NCBI RefSeq assembly: GCF_000022025.1
Contig: NC_011886.1
Coordinates: 3,575,209-3,639,208, forward strand
From: Pseudarthrobacter chlorophenolicus A6
GTDB lineage: Bacteria > Actinomycetota > Actinomycetes > Actinomycetales > Micrococcaceae
Direction: 5' to 3'
Length of the DNA: 64,000 nucleotides
The translations under genes and the position numbers were made by a program. Positions 26,865-36,003 of the stretch are shown one piece after another. The notes beneath the pieces were generated by a model that did not search any database, was not told the origin of the DNA, and saw nothing but the letters and a program-made list of their open reading frames with translations. Every line of letters starts with the position of its first letter. The stretch's first letter is position 1.

Positions 26865-27521
26865 TCAGGTGCGCAGGAGGATGTCCCGGGTCACCGCGAG
26901 GTGCTCATCGATGGCCTTCTGCGCCCTGGCCGTGTCGCCGGACACCAAGGCGTCAATGATGACCTGGTGTTCGGCGCACACCGCCCTGTGACGGTCACCG
27001 GTGCGGAAGAGGGCCGAAACACCAACCAGAACCTGCCGGACATGCAGTTTGCTGTAGGTCTTGGAGATCAGTTCGTTCCCGGCAGCATCGATGAGTTGCT
27101 GGTGAAACAGGGTATCGAGCCGAATGAATTCACGCGCGTCCTCTGGCCTTCCAGTATCGGGAATCTCGGATTGCAGGTTGAGCGTTTCCTGCATCAGGGC
27201 CGCCGGCACCCGGTGTTCGGCAATGGCAAGCCGGGCGGCGTAGTTTTCCAGCACGCCGCGGAGTTCCATAAGCTCGGAAATTTCCCGGCCGGTCACCGCC
27301 GGAACATAGGCGCCGCGCTGCGGAATGAGTTCGACAAGTCCGTCCGACACCAGGAGCAGCAGGGCTTCGCGGACGGGGGTCCGGGATACTCCAATTTCGG
27401 CGGCGAGCTCAGCTTCGTTGAGGAAGTGGCCCTGGAGCTCCGGATCCACCAGGACGTTCTCACGCAAATGCAGATATGCCTTTTCGCGTCCAGAGGCAGC
27501 TGTACCGGAGTTTTTTCCCAT
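26865..27521 (-). CDS. GntR-family transcriptional regulator, FCD subgroup
   Basis: The 218-residue regulator has an N-terminal winged helix (LNEAELAAEIGVSRTPVREA, then GLVELIPQRGAYV). The C-terminal FCD ligand domain has ELRGVLENYAARLA, DTLFHQQLIDAAGN and AEHQVIIDALVSGDTARA; its Asp and His residues are the usual metal/effector ligands. It lies between the MFS and nitrilase genes, and its own start codon is inside a palindrome. It most likely represses the module until an organic-acid effector binds. Confidence 0.92.
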   Translation of the reverse strand: MGKNSGTAASGREKAYLHLRENVLVDPELQGHFLNEAELAAEIGVSRTPVREALLLLVSDGLVELIPQRGAYVPAVTGREISELMELRGVLENYAARLAIAEHRVPAALMQETLNLQSEIPDTGRPEDAREFIRLDTLFHQQLIDAAGNELISKTYSKLHVRQVLVGVSALFRTGDRHRAVCAEHQVIIDALVSGDTARAQKAIDEHLAVTRDILLRT

Positions 27522-27537
27522 ACATTATGTATACAAC
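27519..27537. promoter_or_regulatory. predicted GntR operator at the regulator/nitrilase divergent promoter
   Basis: ATACATTATGTAT (27520-27532) is an inverted repeat around one central base, and the overlapping ATGTATACA core matches the perfect palindrome at 25402-25417. The site covers the GntR start codon (27519-27521) and lies about 20 bp before the nitrilase ATG at 27554, so binding would shut both genes. Confidence 0.65.
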
Positions 27538-27553
27538 AGATCGGAGTTCATCC

Positions 27554-28348
27554 ATGCGCCTCGCAGTCGCCCAAATCATCAGCAGCGCCGATACGGCAGC
27601 CAACCTGGAGCTCATCCGGGACTACGCAACACAGGCTAAGGCGGCCGGCGCGGAGCTGGTGGTTTTCCCCGAAGCCGCCATGCGTGCCTTCGGCCATTCG
27701 CTGACCGAAATCGCAGAGCCGCTGGACGGCCCGTGGGCGGACAAGGTCCGCACCATCGCCAACGAACTGGACATTGCGATCGTAGCCGGGATGTTCACGC
27801 CCGGGAAAGACGGACGCGTCCGCAACACCCTCCTGGTCACCGCGCCCGGTCTGGATACCTCCTACGACAAGGTGCACCTGTTTGATGCCTTCGGTTTCAC
27901 CGAGTCCAAAACGGTCGACGCCGGCCAGCGCCCCGTGACGTTTGAGCTCAACGGGACGGTCTTCGGCCTTGCCACCTGCTACGACGTCCGCTTCCCGGCG
28001 CTCTTCACAGCCAACGCCCGCGCCGGGGCACAGGTGAACATCGTCTGCGCTTCCTGGGGTGCCGGCGAGGGCAAGGCAGAGCAGTGGGACCTCCTGGTGC
28101 GCGCCAGGGCCCTGGACAGCACCACCTTCGTGGTGGCTTGCGGCCAGGGCGACCCCGAAACCATCGGCGCCGGGCCCGCCGGCAGCGCCCCCACCGGAAT
28201 CGGCCACAGCGCCGTCATCTCTCCGCTGGGCAGCGCCCTGGTAGCGCTGGGCGGAAAGCCGGAACTCGCCGTCGTGGACGTCGATCCCGCCATCGTTGAC
28301 GACGTCCGCACCAAGCTGCCCGTCCTGGCCAACGCCCGCCAGTTCTAG
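27554..28348 (+). CDS. carbon-nitrogen hydrolase (nitrilase superfamily amidase)
   Basis: The 264-residue protein has the Glu-Lys-Cys triad of the nitrilase superfamily: Glu in VVFPEAAM, Lys in SYDKVHLFDAFGF and Cys in GLATCYDVRFP. The start is the ATG at 27554 (MRLAVAQIISSADTAANL). It resembles omega-amidases and deaminated-glutathione amidases, which cleave C-N bonds of small amides. Within this module it probably releases ammonia from the imported substrate or an intermediate. The nearby ammonium transporter may be coincidental. Its stop overlaps that of the convergent alpha/beta hydrolase by 4 bp. Confidence 0.9.
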   Translation: MRLAVAQIISSADTAANLELIRDYATQAKAAGAELVVFPEAAMRAFGHSLTEIAEPLDGPWADKVRTIANELDIAIVAGMFTPGKDGRVRNTLLVTAPGLDTSYDKVHLFDAFGFTESKTVDAGQRPVTFELNGTVFGLATCYDVRFPALFTANARAGAQVNIVCASWGAGEGKAEQWDLLVRARALDSTTFVVACGQGDPETIGAGPAGSAPTGIGHSAVISPLGSALVALGGKPELAVVDVDPAIVDDVRTKLPVLANARQF

Positions 28349-29157
28349 GGGCGGCCCCGGCGCTGTCCAAGCCCTTCGCGGTCCAGGAAACCGCGGAGGG
28401 CGCCCACCCAGTCCTCGAAAGCGTCCAGATGGGCGTCATGCGACGCCTCGGGCAGGTCAACCCGCGAAACCCGGTGGCCCTGCCCGACGAACGCGTCCTT
28501 GGCGCCGGGCGTGAACATCCCTTGGCCGCCGTAAACCACCAGCGCCGGCGCCCGGACTGCATGCCACTCCCTCCAGCGGGGCGCGGCCAGGCCGGCCTCC
28601 GCTTCCGCCATGACGCCCGGATCGAACCTCGGCCAGAAACCGTCCGCCCGTTCCTCGAGGTCCTCAGCCCATGCCCGGGCCAGCGGACCATCCCCCAGGA
28701 AGGCGCTTGCGGCGTCCCTGCTGCCGAACGGCGTCGGCCAGGACCTGAAGTACTCCCCAATGGCCCGATGACCGTCCAAGTCTTCGCCGGCCGCGCCGCA
28801 CTCCAGGAGGACCAGGCTGCCCACCAGGTCGGGGCGCTCCGCCGCGACGAGCATGGCCGTATGCGCTCCCATCGATTGGCCCACCAAAACCACCGGCGCA
28901 CCGATGCGCTCAATGACGGTGACAACATCCGAAACATAATCCGACCGCGCGACGCCGGGAGGCACCCTCGTGCTGCCGCCATGGCCGCGGAGATCCACGA
29001 GGATGGCACGGTATTCGGGGAGCGCGTCCGCCGTCGGAAAGAATTCGCGGGCACTCCCCGCCAGGCCGTGCAGCAGCACCACGGCAGGCCCGGCGCCGCC
29101 CGAGTCATAGCAGTTCAGCTCCACCCCGCGGGCAGGGGCAACGGTGAAGGCAGTCAT
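28345..29157 (-). CDS. alpha/beta hydrolase
   Basis: The ~270-residue protein has VVLLHGLAGSAREFF (oxyanion loop), VDLRGHGGS, VLVGQSMGAHTAMLVA (nucleophile Ser in GQSMG), VVYGGQGMFTPG and ASHDAHLD (catalytic His). It is a generic serine esterase or lipase fold; the substrate is unknown. I favour the ATG at 29157, since the fold begins a few residues later, although an ATG at 29187 is also possible. It is convergent with the nitrilase gene and may belong to the same catabolic module. Confidence 0.85.
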   Translation of the reverse strand: MTAFTVAPARGVELNCYDSGGAGPAVVLLHGLAGSAREFFPTADALPEYRAILVDLRGHGGSTRVPPGVARSDYVSDVVTVIERIGAPVVLVGQSMGAHTAMLVAAERPDLVGSLVLLECGAAGEDLDGHRAIGEYFRSWPTPFGSRDAASAFLGDGPLARAWAEDLEERADGFWPRFDPGVMAEAEAGLAAPRWREWHAVRAPALVVYGGQGMFTPGAKDAFVGQGHRVSRVDLPEASHDAHLDAFEDWVGALRGFLDREGLGQRRGRP

Positions 29158-29366
29158 GCCTGTTCCCAGGTCCGTCCGCGGTGGCATGCTGCCACGCTAC
29201 GGCACGCAGACGCGTCCGACGGCGGTGAGTCACCGTTCACGGGCAGGAAACCTTGACCTTTCAGGGCACGACGGCGGGAGCTCACCTTGGTATTCCCCTG
29301 CGCACCTTTGGCGGCGGGCCCGCGCAGGCCGTCCCCCAGTTGCGGACCGGTATCGGTGGGAGGGCG

Positions 29367-29435
29367 TTTACATGCCTGAAACATTGCTGACATGCGAACT
29401 TCACGCAAGCGCGTTTTGTGTAACGCAATGGCAAC
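29367..29435 (+). promoter_or_regulatory. GlnR-like boxes upstream of the ammonium transporter
   Basis: TTTAC-N6-GAAAC occurs at 29367-29382 and GTAAC-N6-GCAAC at 29420-29435, both close to the actinobacterial GlnR half-site pair GTnAC-N6-GnAAC. They lie 100-170 bp before the amt start. A small hairpin (ACCCCGG and CCGGGGT, about 29474-29494) lies in the leader. The 29158-29536 stretch holds no gene I can support, only this regulatory material. Confidence 0.55.
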
Positions 29436-29536
29436 TTTCCGCGGCATCGGATGAAACACGGCCACCGAAAAATAGACCCCGGGGAAAAGCCGGGGTGGCA
29501 CATCGCCCCGTTGAATCTCATGCGAAGGGACCACCG

Positions 29537-30910
29537 GTGGAGATCTCTGCCCAACACGTCTGGCTGCTCATCTCGGCAGCGATGGTACTGCTGATGACCC
29601 CCGGGCTCGGCCTCTTCTACGGCGGCATGACCCGCGCCAAGGCCGCGCTGAACATGATCATGATGAGCTTTATCTCCGCGGGCATCGTTGGCGTTGTCTG
29701 GGTCCTGTGGGGCTACTCAATGACCACCGGCGACGGCTTCCTGGGCATTTTCGGCAACCCGTTCACCAATTTCGGGCTGCAGAACCTGATGGGCTCCCCG
29801 GACCTGATCAAGGCCGGCTACAGCGCAACCTTCGCCATCATTACCGTGGCCCTGATCAGCGGCGCCATTGCAGACCGTGCCAAGTTCAGCGCCTGGGCCG
29901 TGTTCGTGCCGGTGTGGATCACCCTGATCTACTGCCCTCTCGCCTACATGATCTGGGGCGGCGGACTGATGAGCGCCGGCGGTGCCGTGACGGCCATTTT
30001 CGGCCAGGTCATCGACTTCGCGGGTGGCGCCGTGGTGGAAATCAGCTCCGGCACAGCCGCGCTGGTGCTCGCCGTCATCGTGGGTCAGCGCCACGGCTTC
30101 GCGAAGGACCCCAACCACCGGCCCCACAACCTCCCTTTCATCATGCTGGGTGCGGCACTGCTGTGGTTCGGCTGGTTCGGCTTCAACGGTGGCGCGGCGA
30201 CCAGCGCCGAACAGGCCGGCCTGATCTGGATCAACACCCTGGTTACTCCTGCCGCGGCCATGCTCAGCTGGCTGGTGACCGAGAAGATCCGCCACGGCCA
30301 CCCCACTTCCCTGGGGGCTGCGTCCGGCGTGGTGGCCGGGCTCGTGGCGATCACGCCTTCCTGCGCCAACATCAGCCCGGTGGCCGCAATCGGCCTGGGA
30401 CTGGTGGCAGGTGCTGCGTGTGCCATCTTCGTTGACCTCAAATACCGCTTCGGGCTCGACGACTCCCTGGACGTGGTGGGCGTCCACCTCGGCGCCGGTC
30501 TCATCGGCACCCTGGCGCTCGGGTTTATTGCCCTGCCGGCAGCCGGGCAGGGCGGGGGCCTCTTCTACGGCGGCGGCGTGCAGCAGCTCATTGCCCAAAC
30601 GGCGGCTGTGGTCATCACGCTGCTGGTCTCAGGACTCGGCACCCTGGTGATCGGCCGCGCCATCAACAAGACCATCGGCTTCCGGGTCAGCCACGAAGCT
30701 GAGACAGCCGGCGTGGACCTGTCCGAGCACGCCGAGAGCGCCTACGCATTCAACGAGGTGGGCGCCGGCTTCAACCCGCTGCGGGCGGCATTCGGCCACA
30801 TTCCGGCCGGCGCACCCTCCGCAGACCGCCAGGCCGACCAGGATTCAGACCGCGGGGATGCTGAAACCCAGGGCCCGGACCGTCAGGCAAAGGAAGATAC
30901 TTTCGCCTGA
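29537..30910 (+). CDS. amt: ammonium transporter
   Basis: The ~457-residue protein starts at a GTG behind GAAGGGACC and has eleven hydrophobic segments. Amt hallmarks are LMTPGLGLFYGGMTRAKA (helix 1), WFGWFGFNGGAA, and VHLGAGLIGTLALGF with the second conserved His. The C-terminal ~55 residues after FGHIPAG are a hydrophilic, Asp/Gln-rich tail (QADQDSDRGDAETQGPD). It imports ammonium and is normally trimeric and gated by PII (GlnK). No glnK gene follows: the next gene is a convergent PadR regulator. Confidence 0.95.
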   Translation: MEISAQHVWLLISAAMVLLMTPGLGLFYGGMTRAKAALNMIMMSFISAGIVGVVWVLWGYSMTTGDGFLGIFGNPFTNFGLQNLMGSPDLIKAGYSATFAIITVALISGAIADRAKFSAWAVFVPVWITLIYCPLAYMIWGGGLMSAGGAVTAIFGQVIDFAGGAVVEISSGTAALVLAVIVGQRHGFAKDPNHRPHNLPFIMLGAALLWFGWFGFNGGAATSAEQAGLIWINTLVTPAAAMLSWLVTEKIRHGHPTSLGAASGVVAGLVAITPSCANISPVAAIGLGLVAGAACAIFVDLKYRFGLDDSLDVVGVHLGAGLIGTLALGFIALPAAGQGGGLFYGGGVQQLIAQTAAVVITLLVSGLGTLVIGRAINKTIGFRVSHEAETAGVDLSEHAESAYAFNEVGAGFNPLRAAFGHIPAGAPSADRQADQDSDRGDAETQGPDRQAKEDTFA

Positions 30911-30939
30911 CGGCCGCCCCTGGTTCGGCAGCGCCGGCA

Positions 30940-31560
30940 CTAGTCCGCCAGGATTTTGTAGAGCGCACGCCGGGTTTCGTCCAGCTTCTCGATGGCGGCG
31001 GTCCGCTGCTCCTCCGTGACACCGCTGCGGAACTGGTGGATCACGCCCATCAGTTTGCCGATGCTGTGGTGGAACTCGCGGTCCGATCCTTCCGGTACCG
31101 CGTTCCAGGCACTGTCCATTTCCTCCGTGTGCCCGGCCACGTACTCCCGGCCGGTCTCGGTGAGCGAGAACTCGGTACCGCGGCCCTCACTCATGGCCTC
31201 GATCAGCCCTTCGTCCACCAGTTGCTGGAGTGTGGGGTAGATGGAGCCCGGGCTTGGCCGCCAAGCCCCCTCGGTCTTTTCAGCGATGGTCTTGATCAGC
31301 CCGTAACCATTCGACGGTGACTCCGCCAGGAGCGAGAGAATGGCGGCGCGGACATCGCCTCGGCTGGCCCGCCGCCCCCCACGCCCGAAACCCGGGCCAA
31401 AGCCGGGACCAAAACCAGGGCCGAAACCGGGACCAAAACCTGGGCCGAAACCGCCGCCGCCGCCGCGGTGGCCATGCGGTCCCCGGCGTCCCCTGCCTCG
31501 TTCAAACCGGCCCCTCGCGAACTCCGGACCGGGGAATTTTTCGTCAGAAATGCCTCTCAT
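30940..31560 (-). CDS. PadR-family transcriptional regulator with Gly-Phe-Gly-Pro repeat linker
   Basis: From the ATG at 31560 (MRGISDEKFPG) the ~206-residue protein has a basic Arg/Gly-rich N-terminus and six tandem GFGP units, followed by the PadR winged helix. That helix domain contains DVRAAILSLLAESPSNGYGL, SPGSIYPTLQQLVDEGLI and GREYVAGHTEE. A C-terminal helical dimerisation part follows. A 36-bp inverted repeat lies 45 bp upstream and is the likely autoregulatory operator. PadR proteins usually control a neighbouring exporter or stress gene; none is adjacent, so its targets are unknown. Confidence 0.88.
   Translation of the reverse strand: MRGISDEKFPGPEFARGRFERGRGRRGPHGHRGGGGGFGPGFGPGFGPGFGPGFGPGFGRGGRRASRGDVRAAILSLLAESPSNGYGLIKTIAEKTEGAWRPSPGSIYPTLQQLVDEGLIEAMSEGRGTEFSLTETGREYVAGHTEEMDSAWNAVPEGSDREFHHSIGKLMGVIHQFRSGVTEEQRTAAIEKLDETRRALYKILAD
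31383..31455 (-). repeat. tandem repeat encoding GFGP units in the PadR linker
   Basis: On the plus strand, CCGAAACCCGGGCCAAAG-like 12-nt units alternate between two versions (GGGCCGAAACC- and GGGACCAAAACC-type) about six times. Because unit length is a multiple of three, copy number can vary without breaking the reading frame. Confidence 0.75.
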
Positions 31561-31603
31561 GATGGCATCCACCTTTCGATTCTTGTCATTACGCCGATTT
31601 CTT

Positions 31604-31639
31604 CGGCGATACTTAACGATATGTCGTTAAGTATCGCCG
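31604..31639. promoter_or_regulatory. 36-bp perfect inverted repeat, predicted PadR operator
   Basis: CGGCGATACTTAACGA (31604-31619) is repeated as its exact reverse complement at 31624-31639, with a 4-nt TATG spacer. It lies between the padR start (31560) and the penicillin-binding protein start (31740). The ATACTTAAC/GTTAAGTAT core is the kind of dyad bound by PadR dimers. Confidence 0.8.
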
Positions 31640-31739
31640 GTCAAGCATTATTTGTGACCGTATCCTGACCTTTGAAGTTCTGGATCGGCCCATCACAGCG
31701 GCGTAGGCTGGACGCACCTCCAAGCTCGAGGGCTGATAC

Positions 31740-33923
31740 ATGGCCAAGAAGAAGAAGCGCAGAAGCGGTTTCGGCGCCGCCCTGGGACGATTCGTGGGGT
31801 TCCTCGCAGCCAGTGCAATGTGTGGCGTGCTGGTGGCCAGCCTGGTTGTCCCGGCAGTTGCGGCGGCCGGGATCGGAGTCAGCAACTCGATCGGCTTCTT
31901 CGAAGGCCTGCCCAAAGAGCTGACGGTCCAGCCGCCGTCGCAATCCACCAGGGTTCTCACCTCCGACGGCCAGCCGATCGCGACGTTCTACGCCGAGAAC
32001 CGCGTGCGGATTCCACTGGACCAGATGTCGCCGTACATCAAGGACGCCATCATCTCCATTGAGGACAGCAGGTTCTACGAGCACGCGGGAGTCGACCCCC
32101 AGGGCATCCTCCGGGCAGTGATCGCCAACGTGACAAAAGGGGACCAGCAGGGCGCGTCCACCATTACCCAGCAGTACGTCACCAACGTGGTCAATGAGGC
32201 CCGGCTGTCCCAGGACCGGCCGGACGAGGTGGTCCTGAGCGGCCAGAAGGACATGGGCGACAAGTTGCGGGAGATGCGGCTGGCCATCGCCCTGGAAAAG
32301 AAGTACAGCAAGGACCAGATCCTTGAGGGGTACCTGAACATCGTCTTCTTCAACAGCGATGCCTATGGCGTCGAGGCGGCGGCCCGGTACTTCTTCGGCA
32401 CCACCGCAAAGGACCTCACGCTGCCGCAGGCTGCCCTCCTGGCCGGGCTGGTCAACAGCCCCACGTTCTACAACCCGGCCATCAACCCCGAGAACTCGCT
32501 GGCGCGACGCAACCAGGTCCTTGACGAGATGCTTCGCCTCAGGAAAATCACCCAGGCGCAGCATGACGAAGCAAAAGCTACACCCGTGGAACTCAAGATC
32601 ACCCCGGAGCGCCAAGGCTGCGCCAATGCCGCCATGGCCCCCTACTTCTGCGACTACATCTCCCACCTCATCCTCAACAACCCCGCCTTCGGGCCCAACG
32701 AAGTCGAACGTGAGCGCAAGCTGTACAGGGGTGGGCTGACCATCGTCACCACCTTGGACAGCCGGCTGCAGGCGGCTGCTCAGGCCCAGGTGGACAGCAC
32801 AGCGGGCGCCAACCCGGATAAGTGGGGTGCAGCCCTGGTCACGGTGCAACCGGGAACGGGCAAGATCCTGGCAATGGCCCAGAACACCGCGTTCCTGCCC
32901 GAACCGGGCAAGTTCGACACCCAGCTGAACTTCAACGTCGATGCCCGGGACCCGCAGGGGAATGACCTGAACGGTGCGGGCGGCTTCCAAACCGGATCCA
33001 CCATGAAGCCATTCACCTTCGCGGAGTGGCTCAATGAGGGCAAGTCCCTGACCACAGAGATTGATGCTTCACGGCGCGTTTATCCGCTCGGGTTCCCGTG
33101 GCGCTCCAGCTGCGGCAAAGTGCTGGGCGCCTACAGCACCGCGCAGAACAACCCCGAGCTGGGTGCGGCCGATGACCTGCAGAATTCCGAGGAGGGCTTC
33201 TACCGGAAGATGCCCATCAACTACGGCCTCTACAACTCGATCAATACGGCCACGTTTGCGTCAGCCGCGCAGCTGGATTTTTGCGGCATCCAAAAGATGG
33301 TTGATGCCGTTGGACTGCACAGCGGCCTGGATGGAACACCGATCAACATGCACCAGTTGGGCAACCTGCTGGGAGCTACCGGCGTGGCACCGCTCCACTT
33401 GGCCAACGCCTTCGCCACCTTCGCCAACGACGGCCGGTACTGCAACCCCATCGCCCTGCTGGACATCAAGGACGCCACGGGCGGAAAGCTTCCCGCCCAA
33501 ACAACCGAGTGCAGGGACGCGGTGAAGCCGGAGGTGGCGCGCGGCGTCAACAGCGTCCTGCAGGACGTGCTGGTGAGGGGTTCCGGCTTCTGGATCCAGC
33601 CGAAGGTTCACGACAAGTGGCCGACGGCTGCCAAGACCGGCACCTCCAACAACAACGGCGCCACCTGGATTGTTGGCTACACCAGCGGGCTGGCCACGGC
33701 ATCCTTCTTCGGGGACGCGCTCGAAGGCCAGAAACGTGCAGGCCAAAACGTCACCATCAACGGAACGTTCTATCCCCGCCTCGACGGTTACATGATCGCC
33801 GGCCCGCAATGGGCAAACTACATGCTCAAGGCGGTTCCCCTCTACCCCGCCGCTCCTTTCCCCGGGCCTCCCCAGTCGATGATCGGTCCGAGTCCGACAC
33901 CCACGCCCGCGCCTAAGCGGTAG
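31740..33923 (+). CDS. class A penicillin-binding protein (transglycosylase/transpeptidase)
   Basis: The 727-residue protein has a basic cytosolic start (MAKKKKRRS) and a membrane anchor (about residues 20-45). The GT51 transglycosylase domain shows [27 protein letters not shown] and ATAKD-type segments with [16 protein letters not shown]. The transpeptidase domain has SxxK as GSTMKPF, SxN as YNSINTA and KTG as AAKTGTSNN. It polymerises and cross-links peptidoglycan, PonA-like. Its last 82 bp overlap the 3' end of a minus-strand HNH gene. The C-terminus is a Pro-rich tail. Confidence 0.95.
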   Translation: MAKKKKRRSGFGAALGRFVGFLAASAMCGVLVASLVVPAVAAAGIGVSNSIGFFEGLPKELTVQPPSQSTRVLTSDGQPIATFYAENRVRIPLDQMSPYIKDAIISIEDSRFYEHAGVDPQGILRAVIANVTKGDQQGASTITQQYVTNVVNEARLSQDRPDEVVLSGQKDMGDKLREMRLAIALEKKYSKDQILEGYLNIVFFNSDAYGVEAAARYFFGTTAKDLTLPQAALLAGLVNSPTFYNPAINPENSLARRNQVLDEMLRLRKITQAQHDEAKATPVELKITPERQGCANAAMAPYFCDYISHLILNNPAFGPNEVERERKLYRGGLTIVTTLDSRLQAAAQAQVDSTAGANPDKWGAALVTVQPGTGKILAMAQNTAFLPEPGKFDTQLNFNVDARDPQGNDLNGAGGFQTGSTMKPFTFAEWLNEGKSLTTEIDASRRVYPLGFPWRSSCGKVLGAYSTAQNNPELGAADDLQNSEEGFYRKMPINYGLYNSINTATFASAAQLDFCGIQKMVDAVGLHSGLDGTPINMHQLGNLLGATGVAPLHLANAFATFANDGRYCNPIALLDIKDATGGKLPAQTTECRDAVKPEVARGVNSVLQDVLVRGSGFWIQPKVHDKWPTAAKTGTSNNNGATWIVGYTSGLATASFFGDALEGQKRAGQNVTINGTFYPRLDGYMIAGPQWANYMLKAVPLYPAAPFPGPPQSMIGPSPTPTPAPKR

Positions 33924-35914
33924 CAACGCAGGGGCTGGCCGTTTGAACCTGCCTTAACAGCTGGCGTTGGTCCGGCCCGGCCGAGCACTTCCACGCTGTT
34001 TCGCTTAGCTTCGGGGATGCCGACGGCGGCCGCCTTGGATCCTGAAGCATGAGGCACGCGGGTCCTGGCCCGCCGTTCCAGTTTCTGCCGCAAGGGAAGG
34101 TTGGCACGACGGCGGCGCTCCTGATCCGCGCCCGCGCCAGGGAGTGCTCCAGGCTGCGGGTCGTAGGTGGGCAGTGTGGAACTCCGGTCTCCTGGGAGTG
34201 GTGGTGCGGTGGAGTGGTAGGTGTGGCCGGTGGGAGTTCGGAGCTTCACGGTGTGGCGTGCCCCGGGATTGGGAGCTGTTGCAGCTGACCAGCCCGGGCT
34301 TTCTTTAGTGTGGTTACAGGCTTCGCAGAGTCCTTGGCCGTTGTTGGTTGTGGTGTCGCCTTCGTGGTGCCAGGGGGTGATGTGGTCGTGGTGGCGGATG
34401 GGTGCGTCGCAGTATGGGGTGCGGCAGGTGTCGTCGCGGGTTTGGAGGAAGCGTTTGAGTCCTGCCGGGAAGAGCCGGGCTTTGGAGTCCATGCCGATGA
34501 GGTCGCCGGTTCCTGGGGCGGTGTAGAGCCGCCTCACCCAGACAGCCATCGCGGGCTCGGGGTCGGCCCGGGTTTCTTCGTTGGTGCTGGGGCCGGCAAG
34601 GTTCCGGGGTGCACCGCCGGCAACGGGAGTACCCACACCGGTGGCACTGCCTGCACGGCTGGCGGCGCGGGCGGCGGTGCCCGTGCCCAGTTGATGTCCG
34701 GCGGCGAGTTCGCGGGCCCAGGCGGCGGGCACGATGCCGTACCCGGCGAGCCGGGCCGGTTCGCTGTCGCCTTGTAACAGGGTCCGGTCGGTCATGACGA
34801 GCTGGACCTGGACCCCGCTGATCCCGCCCGGGGTCCCGGTGATCCGTTCAGCCAAGGTGTCGGCCATGATCTGGCCCGTGGACCGGCCGTCCCCGGAGGA
34901 CCGGAGGGCGCCGGCTTCCTTGGTAAGGGCAGCGTAGACCGCCACACCCTGGGCGACCGGCAGGAGCGCGGTCAGCCGGGCCATGGTGTCCGGGGCCGGG
35001 CGAAGGCTTACCGTCCGTTCCTCCACCGCTTTGGCCGCCCGCCTGGCCACCGAGACGGGGTCGCGCCGGTACGCGGCGGCTTTGACCGCGGAGATGATGG
35101 TCCGGTCCCCGGCACCATCAAAGGTGCCGGTGTCGGCGGCAAGTTCCTCATCCACGCCCGCCCGGTCCTCGGGTGAAAGGCAGATGGTTTCCTTCACCAC
35201 CAGCGTGGTCCGCCACTCACTCAACCGTCCGGACCGGAACGCGGCAAAGGTGTGGGGCATCCCGGTCAGGGTCCTCGCCAGTCCCAGCAGCCGCCCGCCC
35301 CGGGACGGGGACTCCCGCCGCGCCAACGCCACCTGCGCCCCGACACCCACTCCAAGCTGATCAGCGGGAACACCGGCAGCAGCCTGCTCCCGCCGCTGCG
35401 CCAGGTCGAACGCGACAGTGATCTCGGCCTGCCGCGCCGCCGCAACAGCCTTCACATCCTCAAGCTGCCGGAGCTGATCAATCATCCCCGCACCATTGGC
35501 AGCAGCTGGAACATCAGCCAATATACGCAAGGCATCAACAACACCCGGGGCACTGCGGGGAGAAGGAACTTCAGCGCCCGAGGGGTGGCCTGCGCCCGGC
35601 CGGACTCCCGCAGGCGAAAGAACATGAACGGCCGTAGCTTGCAGGATGGCCGATTCAGCGGCAGCCGGCTGGGGAGCGGCGGATCCGGCGCCGGCGGGAG
35701 GACGAAAATGGGCAGCCGAGACAAGTGCGGTGACGGGCGGTGCGTCAGCAAGTGAAGGAACATGGGCAACCGGGGCGTGCGCGGCCGCCGGACGGGCGTC
35801 AGGAGCAGCCGGAATAGGCGCAATTGAGGCGGGCGCGGAGGTGTCCCTGACAGCAGACGGCGCAACGGCAACTGCCCGCCCCGCCTCCACTGCCGCTCCG
35901 CCAACCGCTTCCAT
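33842..35914 (-). CDS. DUF222/HNH endonuclease-domain protein (13E12 type)
   Basis: The ~690-residue protein has an Ala/Pro-rich N-terminus (about residues 1-110), a DUF222 helical domain, and an HNH nuclease motif, [20 protein letters not shown] then [15 protein letters not shown]. Such proteins are multicopy in Micrococcaceae and mycobacteria (REP13E12-like) and often behave like selfish elements; a nuclease function is inferred from the HNH residues. After [14 protein letters not shown], where relatives tend to end, a further ~65 residues of unrelated sequence run into the antisense of the penicillin-binding protein gene. The original stop may therefore have been lost. I take the ATG at 35914. 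Confidence 0.85.
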   Translation of the reverse strand: MEAVGGAAVEAGRAVAVAPSAVRDTSAPASIAPIPAAPDARPAAAHAPVAHVPSLADAPPVTALVSAAHFRPPAGAGSAAPQPAAAESAILQATAVHVLSPAGVRPGAGHPSGAEVPSPRSAPGVVDALRILADVPAAANGAGMIDQLRQLEDVKAVAAARQAEITVAFDLAQRREQAAAGVPADQLGVGVGAQVALARRESPSRGGRLLGLARTLTGMPHTFAAFRSGRLSEWRTTLVVKETICLSPEDRAGVDEELAADTGTFDGAGDRTIISAVKAAAYRRDPVSVARRAAKAVEERTVSLRPAPDTMARLTALLPVAQGVAVYAALTKEAGALRSSGDGRSTGQIMADTLAERITGTPGGISGVQVQLVMTDRTLLQGDSEPARLAGYGIVPAAWARELAAGHQLGTGTAARAASRAGSATGVGTPVAGGAPRNLAGPSTNEETRADPEPAMAVWVRRLYTAPGTGDLIGMDSKARLFPAGLKRFLQTRDDTCRTPYCDAPIRHHDHITPWHHEGDTTTNNGQGLCEACNHTKESPGWSAATAPNPGARHTVKLRTPTGHTYHSTAPPLPGDRSSTLPTYDPQPGALPGAGADQERRRRANLPLRQKLERRARTRVPHASGSKAAAVGIPEAKRNSVEVLGRAGPTPAVKAGSNGQPLRCYRLGAGVGVGLGPIIDWGGPGKGAAG

Positions 35915-36003
35915 GACCAAAGTCTTCCAGCACCCACCGACATTCCAGCCGCCCCTAAAGCCCTATGTGGAAAAGCGGTGGTCCCAGGACGATCGAGTGG
36001 ACA

